DNA of 64,000 bases from Mycobacterium sp. MS1601 (lineage in GTDB: Bacteria; Actinomycetota; Actinomycetes; Mycobacteriales; Mycobacteriaceae), in the NCBI RefSeq assembly GCF_001984215.1, contig NZ_CP019420.1, positions 4,588,001 through 4,652,000 of the forward strand, given 5' to 3'. How positions within the stretch are numbered: position 1 is the stretch's first letter; each line of letters opens with the position of its first letter. Shown in pieces: positions 1 through 9,145 of this stretch. Position numbers and translations under genes: made by a program. The notes below the pieces were generated by a model, which saw only the letters and a list, made by a program, of their open reading frames with translations, ran no database searches and had not been told where the DNA came from.

Positions 1-446
1 GTTCGGCCATCGCTGAAAGACTGCCCAGTGGCGGCCGACATCTCGCCGTGGAACTCGATCCATCATTGGCTTGGTATGTCGCCCGTCGGCACCCGAGTGT
101 CGAAGTCGTCAACGGTGACGCCCGTGAGCTGACCGGACTGCTGGCATCCCGCGGTGTCGCCACAGCGGCGTCGGTGGTCAGCGGGCTGCCATGGTCGCTG
201 TTCGACCCCGCGACACAACGCCTGATCCTGCAGCAGATCGCGCACGTTCTCGGTGAGGACGGTGTGTTCACCACATTTGCCTACGTCCACGCGGCGCCGT
301 TGCGCGGAGCGCGCGAGTTCCGTCGCATCTTGACTGAGATGTTCGGCGACGTTCGGATCGGCCGGGTGGTGTGGCGCAACATCCCCCCGGCGTACACCTA
401 CCGCTGCAGCACCGGAACGCCGCACAGCGCTTCGAGTTTGGCGTAG
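1..446 (+). CDS. SAM-dependent methyltransferase, phospholipid N-methyltransferase-like (5' end outside window)
   Basis: The frame is open from base 3, so the start and the glycine-rich SAM loop lie before the window. Visible are an acidic ribose-binding strand (VELDPSLAWYV, GTG at 48 is internal), a motif II-like GDA, the SGLPW segment after the next beta strand, and the C-terminal block NIPPAYTYRC. The NIPPA-type ending and the short Rossmann tail fit the class I methyltransferases related to phosphatidylethanolamine N-methyltransferase (PmtA) and KsgA, which would act at the membrane. The substrate cannot be settled from the fragment. The gene ends with TAG and is followed about 250 bases later by a separate SDR gene on the same strand. 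Confidence 0.7.
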   Translation, partial: SAIAERLPSGGRHLAVELDPSLAWYVARRHPSVEVVNGDARELTGLLASRGVATAASVVSGLPWSLFDPATQRLILQQIAHVLGEDGVFTTFAYVHAAPLRGAREFRRILTEMFGDVRIGRVVWRNIPPAYTYRCSTGTPHSASSLA

Positions 447-692
447 CCGAGGGGGGTGGCCGATTCGGCGGTGCACACCGTCGGGGCGGATGTTCGTCCG
501 ATGGTGCAGGATTTGACACTGAAGCTCCACTTCGCGTCGCAACCCCGAGTGCGCCTGCGCTTTCCGCAGAGAGGTTCGGTGGCGGCCAGTCAGTACCGCC
601 GGCAGAAAACCTGTGGTCGACAACACGCGATTGGTATTGGCTTCACGGGTCCGATCAAGTGTGGAGGAAGGTCAAGTGTGGAGGAAGGCGTA

Positions 693-1547
693 GTGGTGAC
701 GAGGGCACATGACGAAGTACTGGTTGTGATCGGTGTAGGCGGAATGGGAGACGCCATCTGCCGTCGGGTCGGGGCAGGCCGGACGATCCTGCTCGCCGAC
801 GTCGACGTCGAGTTGCTGAACCGCGTTTCTCGGTCACTGACCGATGACGGCTTCGCCGTGACGGCAGAGCGGGTCGACGTGTCCTCTCGTGATTCGGTGG
901 CCAGTCTCGCCAGGCGGGCATCCACGTTGGGGGAGGTGCGCGCGGTGGTGCACACCGCGGGGGTGTCGCCGGTCCAGGCATCGGTGAAGACGATCCTCGG
1001 CGTCGACCTCGCCGGCGTGGCCTACTCACTCGATGAATTCGGCGCAGTCATCGCCCGTGGCGGAGCGGGTGTCTTCATCGCCAGCATGGCAGGCAGCTTC
1101 ACCTCCAGGAATTTGTCGCCAGAAGTCGAGTTAGCCCTGGCAGCTACACCGTCGGACCGCCTTCTGGATCTGCCTTTCCTGCAGCCCGGTGCCCTCGATA
1201 GTTCCCAGGCGGCTTACGGTATTGCCAAGCGTTGCAACCAACTACGAGTTCAAGCAGCCAGCGCGGCCTGGGGCGGTCGAGGTGCACGCGTCAACAGTGT
1301 CAGCCCCGGTGTGATCGCCACGTCGATGGGCCGGCAGGAACTGGCTGGGGCGGCAGAGGCGGTGATGCGTCAGCTGATCGAGAACTCGGCGACCGGCCGG
1401 GTGGGAACATCGGCAGACATCGCCGCGGCGGTCGCGTTTCTGCTCAGTTCGGAGGCGAGCTTCATCGCAGGCACAGACCTACTGGTCGACGGGGGCGCTG
1501 TTGCCGGAATGTCGGAAGCCATGGGCAAACCAGCAGCCAGCGGATGA
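693..1547 (+). CDS. SDR family NAD(P)-dependent oxidoreductase
   Basis: This is a 284-residue short-chain dehydrogenase/reductase. The nucleotide-binding turn near the N-terminus is VIGVGGMG, a variant of TGxxxGxG. The catalytic Ser is in SMAGSF and the Tyr/Lys pair in YGIAKRCN. The C-terminus carries SEASFIAGTDLLVDGG, normal for the family. Between Ser and Tyr there are about 40 residues rather than the usual 12-13, an insertion seen in 3-alpha-hydroxysteroid dehydrogenase/carbonyl reductases, which hints at a steroid or bulky ketone substrate. The start is GTG at 693 or GTG at 696, because GAGGAAGG lies at 681-688; the frame extends upstream but that part has no family similarity. Confidence 0.8.
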   Translation: MVTRAHDEVLVVIGVGGMGDAICRRVGAGRTILLADVDVELLNRVSRSLTDDGFAVTAERVDVSSRDSVASLARRASTLGEVRAVVHTAGVSPVQASVKTILGVDLAGVAYSLDEFGAVIARGGAGVFIASMAGSFTSRNLSPEVELALAATPSDRLLDLPFLQPGALDSSQAAYGIAKRCNQLRVQAASAAWGGRGARVNSVSPGVIATSMGRQELAGAAEAVMRQLIENSATGRVGTSADIAAAVAFLLSSEASFIAGTDLLVDGGAVAGMSEAMGKPAASG

Positions 1548-1585
1548 CCACCTCCGGCACCTCCGATGTGTGCTTTCGTGGCCGA

Positions 1586-2209
1586 TCACACCAACTCGGG
1601 CACTCGTAGATGGGCGATCACCACCTCGAAGTCGTGCTCGTCGAGCACGTCAGCAGCCGAATCCTGTGTTGCTTGGGATTTGATCTGCTCGATCTCGTGC
1701 CAGTTGCGCTTGATCGCGTCCGCGCTGTCGTAGACCACCGAAGAGACAGCGCGTCCGGAGCTCCGGTCGACCATGACGCTGACGCTGCACAGCCCGTCGA
1801 GTTCTTCGAGAGCGGGCAGTGTGGACGTCCGGAACGTCTCCAGACCGGTGTCGATGTCGGCGGGATCCACCTGCACCCAGGTGACGCGTGCGCAGGCGCC
1901 GTGATCGGTTTCGTGTTCGCGGTGCACGATGGCGACTTCCCAGTGGTCGAGCTGAGGGCGGCGTCCGTGCAGGATCTCCACAGCGCGGTCACGCAGCCGC
2001 TGCACGCTGTCGGTGCTGGACCGCATCGCGTCCTCGGATTCCCAGGCCGAAGCCACGATGCAGCGGCCGGTGTTCCGGTCGGCCAGCATGGAGAGCCCGA
2101 CAAATCCGTCGTACTGTTCCAGTGCGGGCATCACCGTGTCACGGACGTGTCGGATGCCGGCATCCAACGACGCTCGTTCGGCTTGGGTTGCTGTTGTGCG
2201 GGTGAACAT
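1586..2209 (-). CDS. Double ABM-domain (dimeric alpha-beta barrel) protein
   Basis: The 207-residue product contains two consecutive ferredoxin-like ABM modules. The first runs from about residue 1 to 95 (MPALEQYDGFVGLSMLADRNTG, then SAWESEDAM) and the second from about 105 to 200 (LPALEELDGLCSVSVMVDRSSG, then VVYDSADAI). ABM proteins include small oxygenases and heme-degrading enzymes, but many only bind small ligands, so no reaction is claimed. The start at 2209 is set by AAGGAGG six bases upstream. It is the last gene of a leftward group with three universal stress proteins, separated from the nearest by 98 bases that contain a strong hairpin. A stress or redox role is inferred from context. 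Confidence 0.7.
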   Translation of the reverse strand: MFTRTTATQAERASLDAGIRHVRDTVMPALEQYDGFVGLSMLADRNTGRCIVASAWESEDAMRSSTDSVQRLRDRAVEILHGRRPQLDHWEVAIVHREHETDHGACARVTWVQVDPADIDTGLETFRTSTLPALEELDGLCSVSVMVDRSSGRAVSSVVYDSADAIKRNWHEIEQIKSQATQDSAADVLDEHDFEVVIAHLRVPELV

Positions 2210-2236
2210 GATCCGCCTCCTTGGAACCGGGCGGCG

Positions 2237-2259
2237 TCCCGACGGCGCCGCCGTCGGGA
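2237..2259 (-). other. 10-bp perfect hairpin in the leader of the ABM gene
   Basis: TCCCGACGGC (2237-2246) and GCCGTCGGGA (2250-2259) form a 10-bp perfect stem with a three-base loop. It lies between the stop of the stress protein gene at 2308 and the start at 2209. There is no T tract, so it may be a mycobacterial-type weak terminator, an attenuator or an mRNA-stabilising stem. Confidence 0.55.
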
Positions 2260-2307
2260 TTCCATGCTCCTCCGTCACAGGCGCCAGGACAATGGGCTAT
2301 CCACGGT

Positions 2308-3144
2308 CTATCCGCGCACCACCATCACCGGCCGCTGCGCCGCCTGTACCAGCGCTGAGCTCACCGAACCCAGCAACGCCCCGGCCACCGCCCCATAGCC
2401 GCGGCTTCCGACCACCACCAGCTGCGCGTCGTGGGAATGCTCCAGTAACCGGTGCGCGGGCTGATCCCGCACCACCACCCGTCGCACAGTCACGTCAGGG
2501 TGTTGCTCGACGAACGGAGCCAGCTGAGCGGCCAGCTCCTGGTCGGTCTGCGTCTGGACAGACTCCCAGTCCAGTCCCGGCAACTCGTAGGCACCGGGTG
2601 ACCACCATGCGTGCAATACGACGAGTTCGACACCGCGGCGTGCGGCCTCGTCGAACGCCAACCCCGTGGCGGCCGTCGACCCGTCGAATCCCAGCAACAC
2701 CGGGCCCTTGGCGGGGAAGTCCTGCTCGCGCACCACCACCACCGGAGCCTGCGATTGATGCAGCAGCGCCGTGCTCACCGAGCCGAGCACCGCGCGGGCG
2801 AGTGCGCCGCGCCCGTTGCTGCCGACCACCACCAACGCGGCGTCACGCGACCGCTCGATCAACGCAGGGCCCGGCGCTCCGGCCACGAACTCGGTGTTGA
2901 CCTGCACGTCCGAGCCAGCCAGCGCTTCGGCGTCGTGCAGAATCCTCTGGCCCGCGTCGCGCTGCAGACCGGCGAAAGCGGTGGGTAGCGCAGCCGATGA
3001 CACCCAGGTGGCCACGGCCGGCGGGACGGCCGCGTAAACAATCCGCAGCGGTGCCTGCCGTAACAGCGCCTCCGCTGCCGCCCACTGCACCGCGGCCGTG
3101 GAACAGGCCGAGCCGTCAACGCCGACAACGATTTCGGTTCCCAT
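2308..3144 (-). CDS. Tandem-domain universal stress protein
   Basis: The 278-residue product has two UspA folds. The first begins with [12 protein letters not shown] and the second at about residue 150 ([13 protein letters not shown]). Each ends with an ATP-binding GxxGxGxxxxxxLGSVS loop ([18 protein letters not shown] and [18 protein letters not shown]), which marks the ATP-binding subclass. The start at ATG 3144 is chosen because it lies immediately before the first beta strand; the open frame upstream has no family similarity. No clear Shine-Dalgarno is visible. Two further Usp genes follow upstream in the same direction, a pattern common in the mycobacterial dormancy response. The ligand and partner are unknown. 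Confidence 0.88.
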   Translation of the reverse strand: MGTEIVVGVDGSACSTAAVQWAAAEALLRQAPLRIVYAAVPPAVATWVSSAALPTAFAGLQRDAGQRILHDAEALAGSDVQVNTEFVAGAPGPALIERSRDAALVVVGSNGRGALARAVLGSVSTALLHQSQAPVVVVREQDFPAKGPVLLGFDGSTAATGLAFDEAARRGVELVVLHAWWSPGAYELPGLDWESVQTQTDQELAAQLAPFVEQHPDVTVRRVVVRDQPAHRLLEHSHDAQLVVVGSRGYGAVAGALLGSVSSALVQAAQRPVMVVRG

Positions 3145-3202
3145 GCTCAAGGAACCTACCGGCTGGCCATGTGTAGCTCGGCCCTGCGCCCCCTTGCTCC
3201 GC

Positions 3203-3216
3203 TGGGGGTACCCCCA
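3203..3216. repeat. 14-bp perfect palindrome between two usp genes
   Basis: TGGGGGTACCCCCA is a perfect palindrome. It sits in the 106-base gap between usp genes (stop at 3251, start at 3144), and the CCCCC just before it (around 3188-3193) could pair with the same GGGGG run. The two possible stems exclude each other. It may be a regulatory or transcript-end structure; nothing else is seen in the gap. Confidence 0.5.
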
Positions 3217-3250
3217 CCCCGGCTCCTTCGTCGCCGCATCGGTGACCGCG

Positions 3251-4105
3251 CTACGAGTAACGAGCCACGAGCACCGGCACCGTCGCCGCGTTGACCACCG
3301 CCGAGCTGACCGAGCCCAGCAGCATGCCGGCAAATCCGCCGCGGCCGTGGCTGCCGACCACCACCAGCTGTGCGCCCCGAGCCTGTAACAGCAGTTGCGC
3401 GGCCGGGCGGTCGAAGGCCACCACTCGCTCCACCCGGACGTCGGGATACCGCTCCTGCCAGCCGGCCAACCGCTCTGCGAGCACCTCCTGGGCGTCCTGC
3501 TGCAGCGGCGTGAAGTCGAACCCGGGGAAGTCCATCACCCCGGCGTCACTCCACGCGTGCACCGCGATCAGATCGACACCGCGTCGTGAGGCCTCGTCGA
3601 ACGCAACGGCCACCGCGCGCTCGGAGACCGGCGACCCGTCGACTCCGACGACCACGGGCCCGTCCGTGGGCACCTGCTGGTCGTGGATCACTGCCACCGG
3701 GCAGTGCGCGTGGTGTACCAGCGCCCGGCTCACCGACCCCAGTAGAGCACGCCCGATGGCACCGAGCCCGCGGCAGCCGACGACGATCGTCTCCGCGTCC
3801 TTGGACAGGTCGATGAGCGTGGAAATAGACGGCCCCGCAATGGATTCAGTGCTGATCTGTATCCCCGGAGCGGCCTGCTGTGCCAACTGCGCTGCCTCAT
3901 CGAGGATCTCGCGGGCACGAGTCTGCTGCCATTCGCCGTAGCCGGTCATGGCGATCGGTTCCTGCCAGGCCATCATGTTCGGCGGCACGACGACGTGCAC
4001 CAAGGTAAGTGCTGTCCGGTGCAGTTCGGCGGTCCGGGCGGCCCACGTGACGGCCGCCTTCGAAGGAGGTGAGCCGTCCACACCGACGACGAGTCCCAAC
4101 GACAT
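3251..4105 (-). CDS. Tandem-domain universal stress protein
   Basis: The product is 284 residues with two UspA domains. Domain 1 opens with [13 protein letters not shown] and closes with [30 protein letters not shown]. Domain 2 opens with [13 protein letters not shown] and closes with [30 protein letters not shown]. Both ATP-binding glycine loops are intact. ATG at 4105 follows GAAAGGA on the coding strand. The gap to the upstream usp gene is only 15 bases, so the two are probably cotranscribed. ATP-binding Usp proteins in mycobacteria act in slow growth and hypoxia; that role is inferred here by family and cluster. Confidence 0.88.
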   Translation of the reverse strand: MSLGLVVGVDGSPPSKAAVTWAARTAELHRTALTLVHVVVPPNMMAWQEPIAMTGYGEWQQTRAREILDEAAQLAQQAAPGIQISTESIAGPSISTLIDLSKDAETIVVGCRGLGAIGRALLGSVSRALVHHAHCPVAVIHDQQVPTDGPVVVGVDGSPVSERAVAVAFDEASRRGVDLIAVHAWSDAGVMDFPGFDFTPLQQDAQEVLAERLAGWQERYPDVRVERVVAFDRPAAQLLLQARGAQLVVVGSHGRGGFAGMLLGSVSSAVVNAATVPVLVARYS

Positions 4106-4120
4106 GATCGTGATCCTTTC

Positions 4121-4831
4121 TCACAGCGCCCGCGACGACGGGCAAACGAGTACCGAGCGCATGTCCCGGGTGAACCGTCGGTTGGTGACCAGCAGTTCAA
4201 CCGAGCGTGCGTGACCTTCGAGGTGTTCCGACGAGATGCCCACCTGGATATCCAAATCCGGATGCATGTTTCGATACTGGGCGACGATCCGGTCCAGCCT
4301 GGCTTGCCTGAAGTCGGGGTTGGCGGCAACCACGAGCAGGGGGAGCCCACGAAGCTGGGCTTCGGCCACCGCGTTCGTGAGAAGGACTGTAGCGCCTACG
4401 AGTTCGTCGATCTCGGCGACAATGAAGCGTGGGTCGACAGCAGGTTCGCCGATGATCGCGACGGGGCAATGGGCCGAGCCGGCCACCGCGGCCGCGGTGG
4501 AACCGACGTGCAGGCCGCAGGACTGGCCGATGCCACGAATGCCGAGGACCACCATCTCCGCTGAACACGACAGTTCGCGTAGTACCGTGGCCGGCCGCCC
4601 ATGGGCGACTTCGACGTCGATCTTGACCGGCCGGTCGGTTGCTTCGACCGCGGCCACCGCGGTGCGCAGCACCCGCTCTGCGGAGTAGTGGGACTGGAAT
4701 ACCGCTACCAGTCGAAGCGGGATGTCGCGGGTGACGGCTTCGTCGATCGCCCACAGCGCGGCGTTGACGGCGACCCGTGAGCCGTCGATGCCGACGACAA
4801 TCGCTCGCGACGGTTCCAGTGCTGACCCCAT
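4121..4831 (-). CDS. Universal stress protein, two domains with a degenerate second half
   Basis: This 236-residue protein has a clear first UspA domain (RAIVVGIDGSRVAVNAALWA to VLGIRGIGQSCGLHVGSTAAAVAGSAHCPVAII). The second domain is shorter (LVGATVLLTNAVAEA, LLVVAANP) and ends at SVLVCPSSRAL without the glycine loop of an ATP-binding Usp, so ATP binding in that half is doubtful. The start ATG 4831 has AGGAGG seven bases upstream. It is the first gene of the usp group, and a DosR-like palindrome lies about 53 bases upstream. Confidence 0.82.
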   Translation of the reverse strand: MGSALEPSRAIVVGIDGSRVAVNAALWAIDEAVTRDIPLRLVAVFQSHYSAERVLRTAVAAVEATDRPVKIDVEVAHGRPATVLRELSCSAEMVVLGIRGIGQSCGLHVGSTAAAVAGSAHCPVAIIGEPAVDPRFIVAEIDELVGATVLLTNAVAEAQLRGLPLLVVAANPDFRQARLDRIVAQYRNMHPDLDIQVGISSEHLEGHARSVELLVTNRRFTRDMRSVLVCPSSRAL

Positions 4832-4883
4832 GATGACCTCCTGGCAACAGCCCTTACGCTACGAGCCTGGTCATCGCCGCGAC

Positions 4884-4899
4884 AGGGCCGAAGGGCCCT
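4884..4899. promoter_or_regulatory. Possible DosR-type box upstream of the usp group
   Basis: AGGGCCGAAGGGCCCT reads on the minus strand as AGGGCCCTTCGGCCCT. This matches 13 of 15 positions of a GGGACTTTCGGCCCT-type variant of the mycobacterial DosR site as I recall it. It lies about 53 bases from the usp start at 4831 and just downstream of the alcohol dehydrogenase stop. Usp genes are typical DosR targets. The match is by eye only. Confidence 0.4.
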
Positions 4900-4903
4900 G
4901 AGG

Positions 4904-5902
4904 TCAGGGCACCAGGACAGCAGCACCGGAGAGCCGGCCGGCACTGAGGTCCTGGAGTGCTTCGTCAGCGCGGTCCAGGTGATACCGCGGGTGGGTGACC
5001 TCGAGATGGTGCTCCGCGGCGAAGGCCAAGAAGGCGCGGGCATCGGCGCGGGTGTTGGAGGTAACCGACCGCAGTTGGCGCTCTTGGAACAGGTGGCGCT
5101 GGTAGTTCAGGACCGGGATGTCAGTGAGGTGGATACCGGCCACGGCGAGGGTGCCGCCGCGGTCCAGGGCCTCGAGTGCGACGGGCACCAGGTCACCGAC
5201 GGGGGCGAAGAGTACCGCCGAGTCCAGCGGCACCGGGGGCCGCGCGTAGGCGCCCTGCACCGAGGCCGCGCCCAATGCGCGGGCCAGTTCCTGGGCCTGC
5301 TCACCGCGGGTCATCACGTGGACCTCGGCACCCTGTGCCAGGGCCACCTGGGCGGTGAGGTGCGCACTGCCGCCGAAGCCGTAGATACCGAGACGGCCAC
5401 CCTGGGGTACATCGGCGCGCTGCAGTGAGCGGTAGCCGATGATGCCTGCGCACAGCAGTGGGGCCAGCTCGGCGTCGGAATACCCTGCCGGCAACTTGTG
5501 CACGTAAGCCGCTGGAGCAGTGACGAATTCGGCGTATCCGCCGTCGGCGTCCCAGCCGGTGTACTGCGAGTACGGACACAAGTTCTCGTCACCGCGCAGG
5601 CAGTAGCGACACTGCCCGCAGGTGTGGCGCAGCCACGCCACGCCGACGCGATCGCCAATGCTCACGCCCTCGACGTTCGGTCCGAGCGCGACCACCTCTC
5701 CGACCACCTCGTGCCCGGGGACGACGTGGGCGCGATGCACCAGTAGGTCCCCCTCGCTGACATGCAGGTCGGTGCGGCACACCCCGCACGCCAGCACGGC
5801 GATCTGGACTTCGCCGTCGCCGGCTTCGGGTACATCGGTGCTGACCCACTCCAGTGGGTGGCCGCTGATCGGGCCGGGCGTGCGTACGCGCCAGGCCTGC
5901 AT
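4904..5902 (-). CDS. Zinc-dependent alcohol dehydrogenase (AdhA-like)
   Basis: This is a medium-chain zinc dehydrogenase of about 332 residues. The catalytic zinc ligands are in CGVCRTDLH and GHEVVGEV. The structural zinc loop is [15 protein letters not shown] with all four cysteines. The Rossmann segment [19 protein letters not shown] and the [12 protein letters not shown] segment resemble the AdhA/YjgB-type family that oxidises or reduces primary alcohols and aldehydes with NAD(P). ATG at 5902 (MQAWRV) fits homologue starts; GTG at 5917 and TTG at 5935 are alternatives because GGAGGGG lies between them. It precedes three usp genes by 72 bases in the same direction, so it may belong to the same stress regulon. 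Confidence 0.85.
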   Translation of the reverse strand: MQAWRVRTPGPISGHPLEWVSTDVPEAGDGEVQIAVLACGVCRTDLHVSEGDLLVHRAHVVPGHEVVGEVVALGPNVEGVSIGDRVGVAWLRHTCGQCRYCLRGDENLCPYSQYTGWDADGGYAEFVTAPAAYVHKLPAGYSDAELAPLLCAGIIGYRSLQRADVPQGGRLGIYGFGGSAHLTAQVALAQGAEVHVMTRGEQAQELARALGAASVQGAYARPPVPLDSAVLFAPVGDLVPVALEALDRGGTLAVAGIHLTDIPVLNYQRHLFQERQLRSVTSNTRADARAFLAFAAEHHLEVTHPRYHLDRADEALQDLSAGRLSGAAVLVP

Positions 5903-5998
5903 AGTCTGCGTGGTCACCCCTCCAGTGTGTCCCAAGCCGTCATCGTGCGAGAACCGGTGAGCAGGACGTCCATGTCACTGCCCACCGGCACGCAGTCG

Positions 5999-6655
5999 TC
6001 AGGAAATGAAATCTCCCCACACCCAACCGGATCCGCCGGGGACACCGGCCCCGCTGACACGAACCCAGTTGTCACCCCTGCGTTCCAGAACCTCAACGGA
6101 CTGCCCACCGCGCAGAATGCCCACGGGTTGACCGACTCCGCCGGGCTGGGCGTAGACGTCGACGTCACCGGAGACCGTCGAGGTGGGCAGGGCGGGCTCG
6201 TCCGGCGGCGGAGGGGGAGGAGGCGGCGGAGCCTGTTGGGCCGGCTCCGGCGGAATGCAGCGGTACTTGCTCAAGGAGAACCACGAGTTCGAGGCGCCCT
6301 TGTTGTTGATCGTGGTGCCGCGCGCCACCAGGTCAGCGCCGATCTTGCCGGTATAGGTGTTCTCGAAACCGTTGTCCCACTTGATGGTGAAGATGAGATT
6401 GTCGCCGATGCGCGATCCCGACGAGGTACCCATCACCTGCGGGGAGCCGTTGCCGTGCACCGAGGCGCCAGGACCGTCGAAACTGGAACCCTGGTGGTAA
6501 AGGTTGACGATGAGCCCATTGTCCTGCTGCAGCGTCATGACCGACGGATAGACGTAATCGGCGCACTCCGGTGCAGCATTGGCCGGTGTGGCGCCACTGA
6601 TGAGACCGGCCGCGGCCAGACCCGCCAGCGCGCCGCCGACAAGTTTGTATGACAT
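5999..6655 (-). CDS. Secreted protein with C-terminal bacterial SH3 domain
   Basis: The 218-residue product begins with a Sec signal peptide (MSYKLVGGALAGLAAAGLIS) cut after ATPANA. A globular domain of about 115 residues contains two cysteines (ECADYVYP and KYRCIPPEP) that could form a disulphide. It is followed by a run of about ten prolines and a C-terminal SH3b-like domain (VDVYAQPGGVGQPVGIL to WVRVSGAGVPGGSGWVWGDFI). SH3b domains usually bind cell-wall peptides. ATG 6655 has AGAGGAA upstream. The globular domain is not recognised. It lies alone between the alcohol dehydrogenase and fadE genes, with about 140 bases on its upstream side. Confidence 0.75.
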   Translation of the reverse strand: MSYKLVGGALAGLAAAGLISGATPANAAPECADYVYPSVMTLQQDNGLIVNLYHQGSSFDGPGASVHGNGSPQVMGTSSGSRIGDNLIFTIKWDNGFENTYTGKIGADLVARGTTINNKGASNSWFSLSKYRCIPPEPAQQAPPPPPPPPPDEPALPTSTVSGDVDVYAQPGGVGQPVGILRGGQSVEVLERRGDNWVRVSGAGVPGGSGWVWGDFIS

Positions 6656-6793
6656 GTGTTCCTCTCTGGACTCCGCCGCAGGACGGTGAAGTCGTTGGCG
6701 TTTTGTATGCATGAAAATGATCGGTTGACAGGTATTGCCGGTCGTGCGTAGTCGACTACCTGCTTTTCATGCATCACGCCGAGAGGATGAGGC

Positions 6794-7900
6794 CTACAGC
6801 GAGGCGATCTCGTATCCCCCGAGTTGGTCGACGAGCACGTGCAGCTGATCGTCGGCAGACCCGAGGGTGTGGTTGATGGCTGTCAGTCGCGCGGCGTAGT
6901 GCGCCACAGGGTATTCGGCGGTGACGCCGATACCGCCGTGCAGCTGGATGGCCTCTTGACTGATGTGCCGACCCGAGCGGGCGACCTGCAGCTTGGCTCG
7001 AGCGGCGATCACCGGGTCCAGCACGCCGTCGGAGATCGACATTGCCGCGTACAGGTTCATGCTGCGGGCCAACTCCAGCGAGACGTACATGTCTGCGGCG
7101 CGTTGTGTGAGCGTCTGGAACGTGTTGAGAGTGACGCCGAACTGCTTGCGGCTCTTCAGGTATTCCGATGTCAGTCGTAACGACTCTTCCATCGCGCCGA
7201 GCGCTTCGGCGCACAGAGCGGACTGGATCCGCACCAGGGCCCGCTGCACGGTGGCCGAGGCATCCGCTGCGGAACCGAGCGCCACGGCGGGAGAGCCGTT
7301 CAGGTCGATCTGGGCGCCGCGCTGACCGTCAAACGTGCGGTAACCCGTTTTGGTGACCGTGTCGCCATCGACGAGGAACAGCCCGGTGCCACCCTCGGGC
7401 AGGGACGCGGTGACCACCAGTTTGTCCGCGGTGTCCCCGGCGAGCACGGGATTCTTCTGCCCGCTGAGCGCCCAGGCGTCGCCGTCGGGCCGCGCCGTTG
7501 TCGTCACCGTCACGCCTGCGCCGCGCATGCCGGGTTCGAAGTGTGCGAACGCCAACAACAGTCGGCCTTCGGCCACCTCGTCGAGAAGTTGCTTCTGCTC
7601 GTCGGTGCCGGCTTCGGCGATTACCAAGCCGGGACCGAGCGCCGCAGTGAGCACCGGTTCCGGAGCCAACCGTCTGCCGAGTTCGGTGAGCACGAGCATG
7701 ATCTCGATCTGCCCGGACTCCTCGGGATCGAAGCCGAGGCCGAGGATGCCGGTGTCGGCCAGTTGGCTCCACACTTCGCGGCTCCAGCCCAGATCGGTGT
7801 CGATCACCTTGTTGCGGCGCTCGGCGTCATAGCTGTGCGACAGGATGTCACGCGTGGTGTCGCGCAGCATCTCCTGCTCATCGCTGAGTTGAAAGTCCAT
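6794..7900 (-). CDS. Acyl-CoA dehydrogenase, small-subunit type
   Basis: The 368-residue protein has the N-terminal helical ACAD domain (FQLSDEQEMLRDTTRDIL), a middle beta domain (GAGVTVTTTARPDGDAWALSGQKNPVLAG) and the C-terminal four-helix domain (LNTFQTLTQRAADMYVSLELARSM, then QLHGGIGVTAEYPVAHYAARL). The FAD-contact PEAGSD motif of ordinary ACADs is absent. This is typical of one partner in the mycobacterial alpha2beta2 ACADs such as the steroid side-chain ChsE enzymes, where two different FadE subunits form shared active sites. The other subunit gene ends eight bases upstream. The physical partnership and a steroid or ring-derived acyl-CoA substrate are inferred. Confidence 0.85.
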   Translation of the reverse strand: MDFQLSDEQEMLRDTTRDILSHSYDAERRNKVIDTDLGWSREVWSQLADTGILGLGFDPEESGQIEIMLVLTELGRRLAPEPVLTAALGPGLVIAEAGTDEQKQLLDEVAEGRLLLAFAHFEPGMRGAGVTVTTTARPDGDAWALSGQKNPVLAGDTADKLVVTASLPEGGTGLFLVDGDTVTKTGYRTFDGQRGAQIDLNGSPAVALGSAADASATVQRALVRIQSALCAEALGAMEESLRLTSEYLKSRKQFGVTLNTFQTLTQRAADMYVSLELARSMNLYAAMSISDGVLDPVIAARAKLQVARSGRHISQEAIQLHGGIGVTAEYPVAHYAARLTAINHTLGSADDQLHVLVDQLGGYEIASL

Positions 7901-7908
7901 GGCTTAGC

Positions 7909-9066
7909 TCACAATCCGAGGATGGTGGAGGCGATGATGGTGCGCTGCACCTCATTGCTGCCGCCGTAGATGGATGTCTTGCGGTAGTTCAGGTAGTGCG
8001 GGGCGCTGGCCTGCGCCCACTCGGGCGAGAGGATGGCGGCGGTTTCGAACGGCAGGATGTCAGGTCCGGCGACCTCCATCATCAGCTCGGAGGTGAGCTG
8101 CTGCAGCTGGCTGCCGCGCAGCTTCAGCACCGACGACGCCGGATTCGGCTGTCCGTCCTTGGAGCCCGAGGCCACCCGCATCTGCGTGAGTTCCAGTGCC
8201 AGCAAATCGTTTTCGGCTTCGGCCAGCCGGACGGCGAACAGTGGATCTTCGATGAGGCCGGTCTTGGTTGCGTGCTTCTTCACCTCGGCAAGGGCGACCT
8301 TGGTGGCGCCGATGCGGGCGATGCCGGTGCGCTCGTTGCCCAGCAGGAACTTCGCGTATGTCCAACCCTGGTTCTCTTCGCCCACCAGGTTCTCGGCAGG
8401 CACCCGGACGTCTTCGAAGAAGACTTCGTTGACCTCGAAGCTGCCGTCGATCAGTTTGATCGGGCGCATGGTGATGCCGGGAGTGTCCAGATCGATCAGC
8501 AGGAAGGAGATGCCGGCCTGCCGCTTGGGCGCCTGGGGATCGGTACGCACCAGGCAGAAGATCCAGTCGGCGTACTGCCCCAGAGTCGTCCAGGTCTTCT
8601 GGCCGTTGACCACGTAGGTGTCGCCGTCACGGATCGCGGTGGTGCGCAGCGACGCCAGATCAGAGCCCGCCTCGGGCTCGGAGAACCCCTGGCACCAGAA
8701 GATGTCCAGTGCGGCTGTGGGGGGTAGGAAACGTTCCTTGATCTCCTGGCTGCCGAACTCGGCGATGACAGGGCCCACCATCTTGGCGTTGAACGTCAGC
8801 GGCTCGGGCACCGACGCCAGCTGCATCTCGTCGAGCCAGATCTGGTGCTGGGTGGGCGTCCAGTCCTTGCCGCCCCACTCGACGGGCCAGTTGGGCACGG
8901 CGATGCCGTGCTCATGCAGGATCTTGTGGCTGTTGACGATGTCGTCTTTGTTGAGGTGCGTGGCTGTGCGGGTGCGTTCCCGCATGTCCTCGGGGAACTT
9001 GGTGGTGTAGATGGTGCGGAGCTCGTCGCGAAACGCGGCTTCCTCCGGTGTCAAAGCCAGCTGCAC
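7909..9066 (-). CDS. Acyl-CoA dehydrogenase, large-subunit type
   Basis: This 385-residue FadE contains the signature FSEPEAGSDLASLRTTA, followed by GQKTWTTLGQYADWIFCLVRTD, and a four-helix C-terminus ending YGGSNEVQRTIIASTILGL. In ordinary ACADs the motif near that end is YEGTSxxQR with the catalytic Glu; here the Glu position is Gly, which fits a heteromeric enzyme. The start is GTG 9066 because AGGAGG lies six bases upstream; the frame reaches further back to 9141 without a signal. The next gene upstream is the amidotransferase, separated by a palindromic repeat, so this pair probably has its own promoter or depends on read-through. Confidence 0.88.
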   Translation of the reverse strand: MQLALTPEEAAFRDELRTIYTTKFPEDMRERTRTATHLNKDDIVNSHKILHEHGIAVPNWPVEWGGKDWTPTQHQIWLDEMQLASVPEPLTFNAKMVGPVIAEFGSQEIKERFLPPTAALDIFWCQGFSEPEAGSDLASLRTTAIRDGDTYVVNGQKTWTTLGQYADWIFCLVRTDPQAPKRQAGISFLLIDLDTPGITMRPIKLIDGSFEVNEVFFEDVRVPAENLVGEENQGWTYAKFLLGNERTGIARIGATKVALAEVKKHATKTGLIEDPLFAVRLAEAENDLLALELTQMRVASGSKDGQPNPASSVLKLRGSQLQQLTSELMMEVAGPDILPFETAAILSPEWAQASAPHYLNYRKTSIYGGSNEVQRTIIASTILGL

Positions 9067-9145
9067 GGCTGCCTCCTGGTCGGTGTCGGGGATCTTAGAC
9101 CGATGTTGAATACAGGCTAGCCGACCAGTTGGTTGGGTCAAAGTT

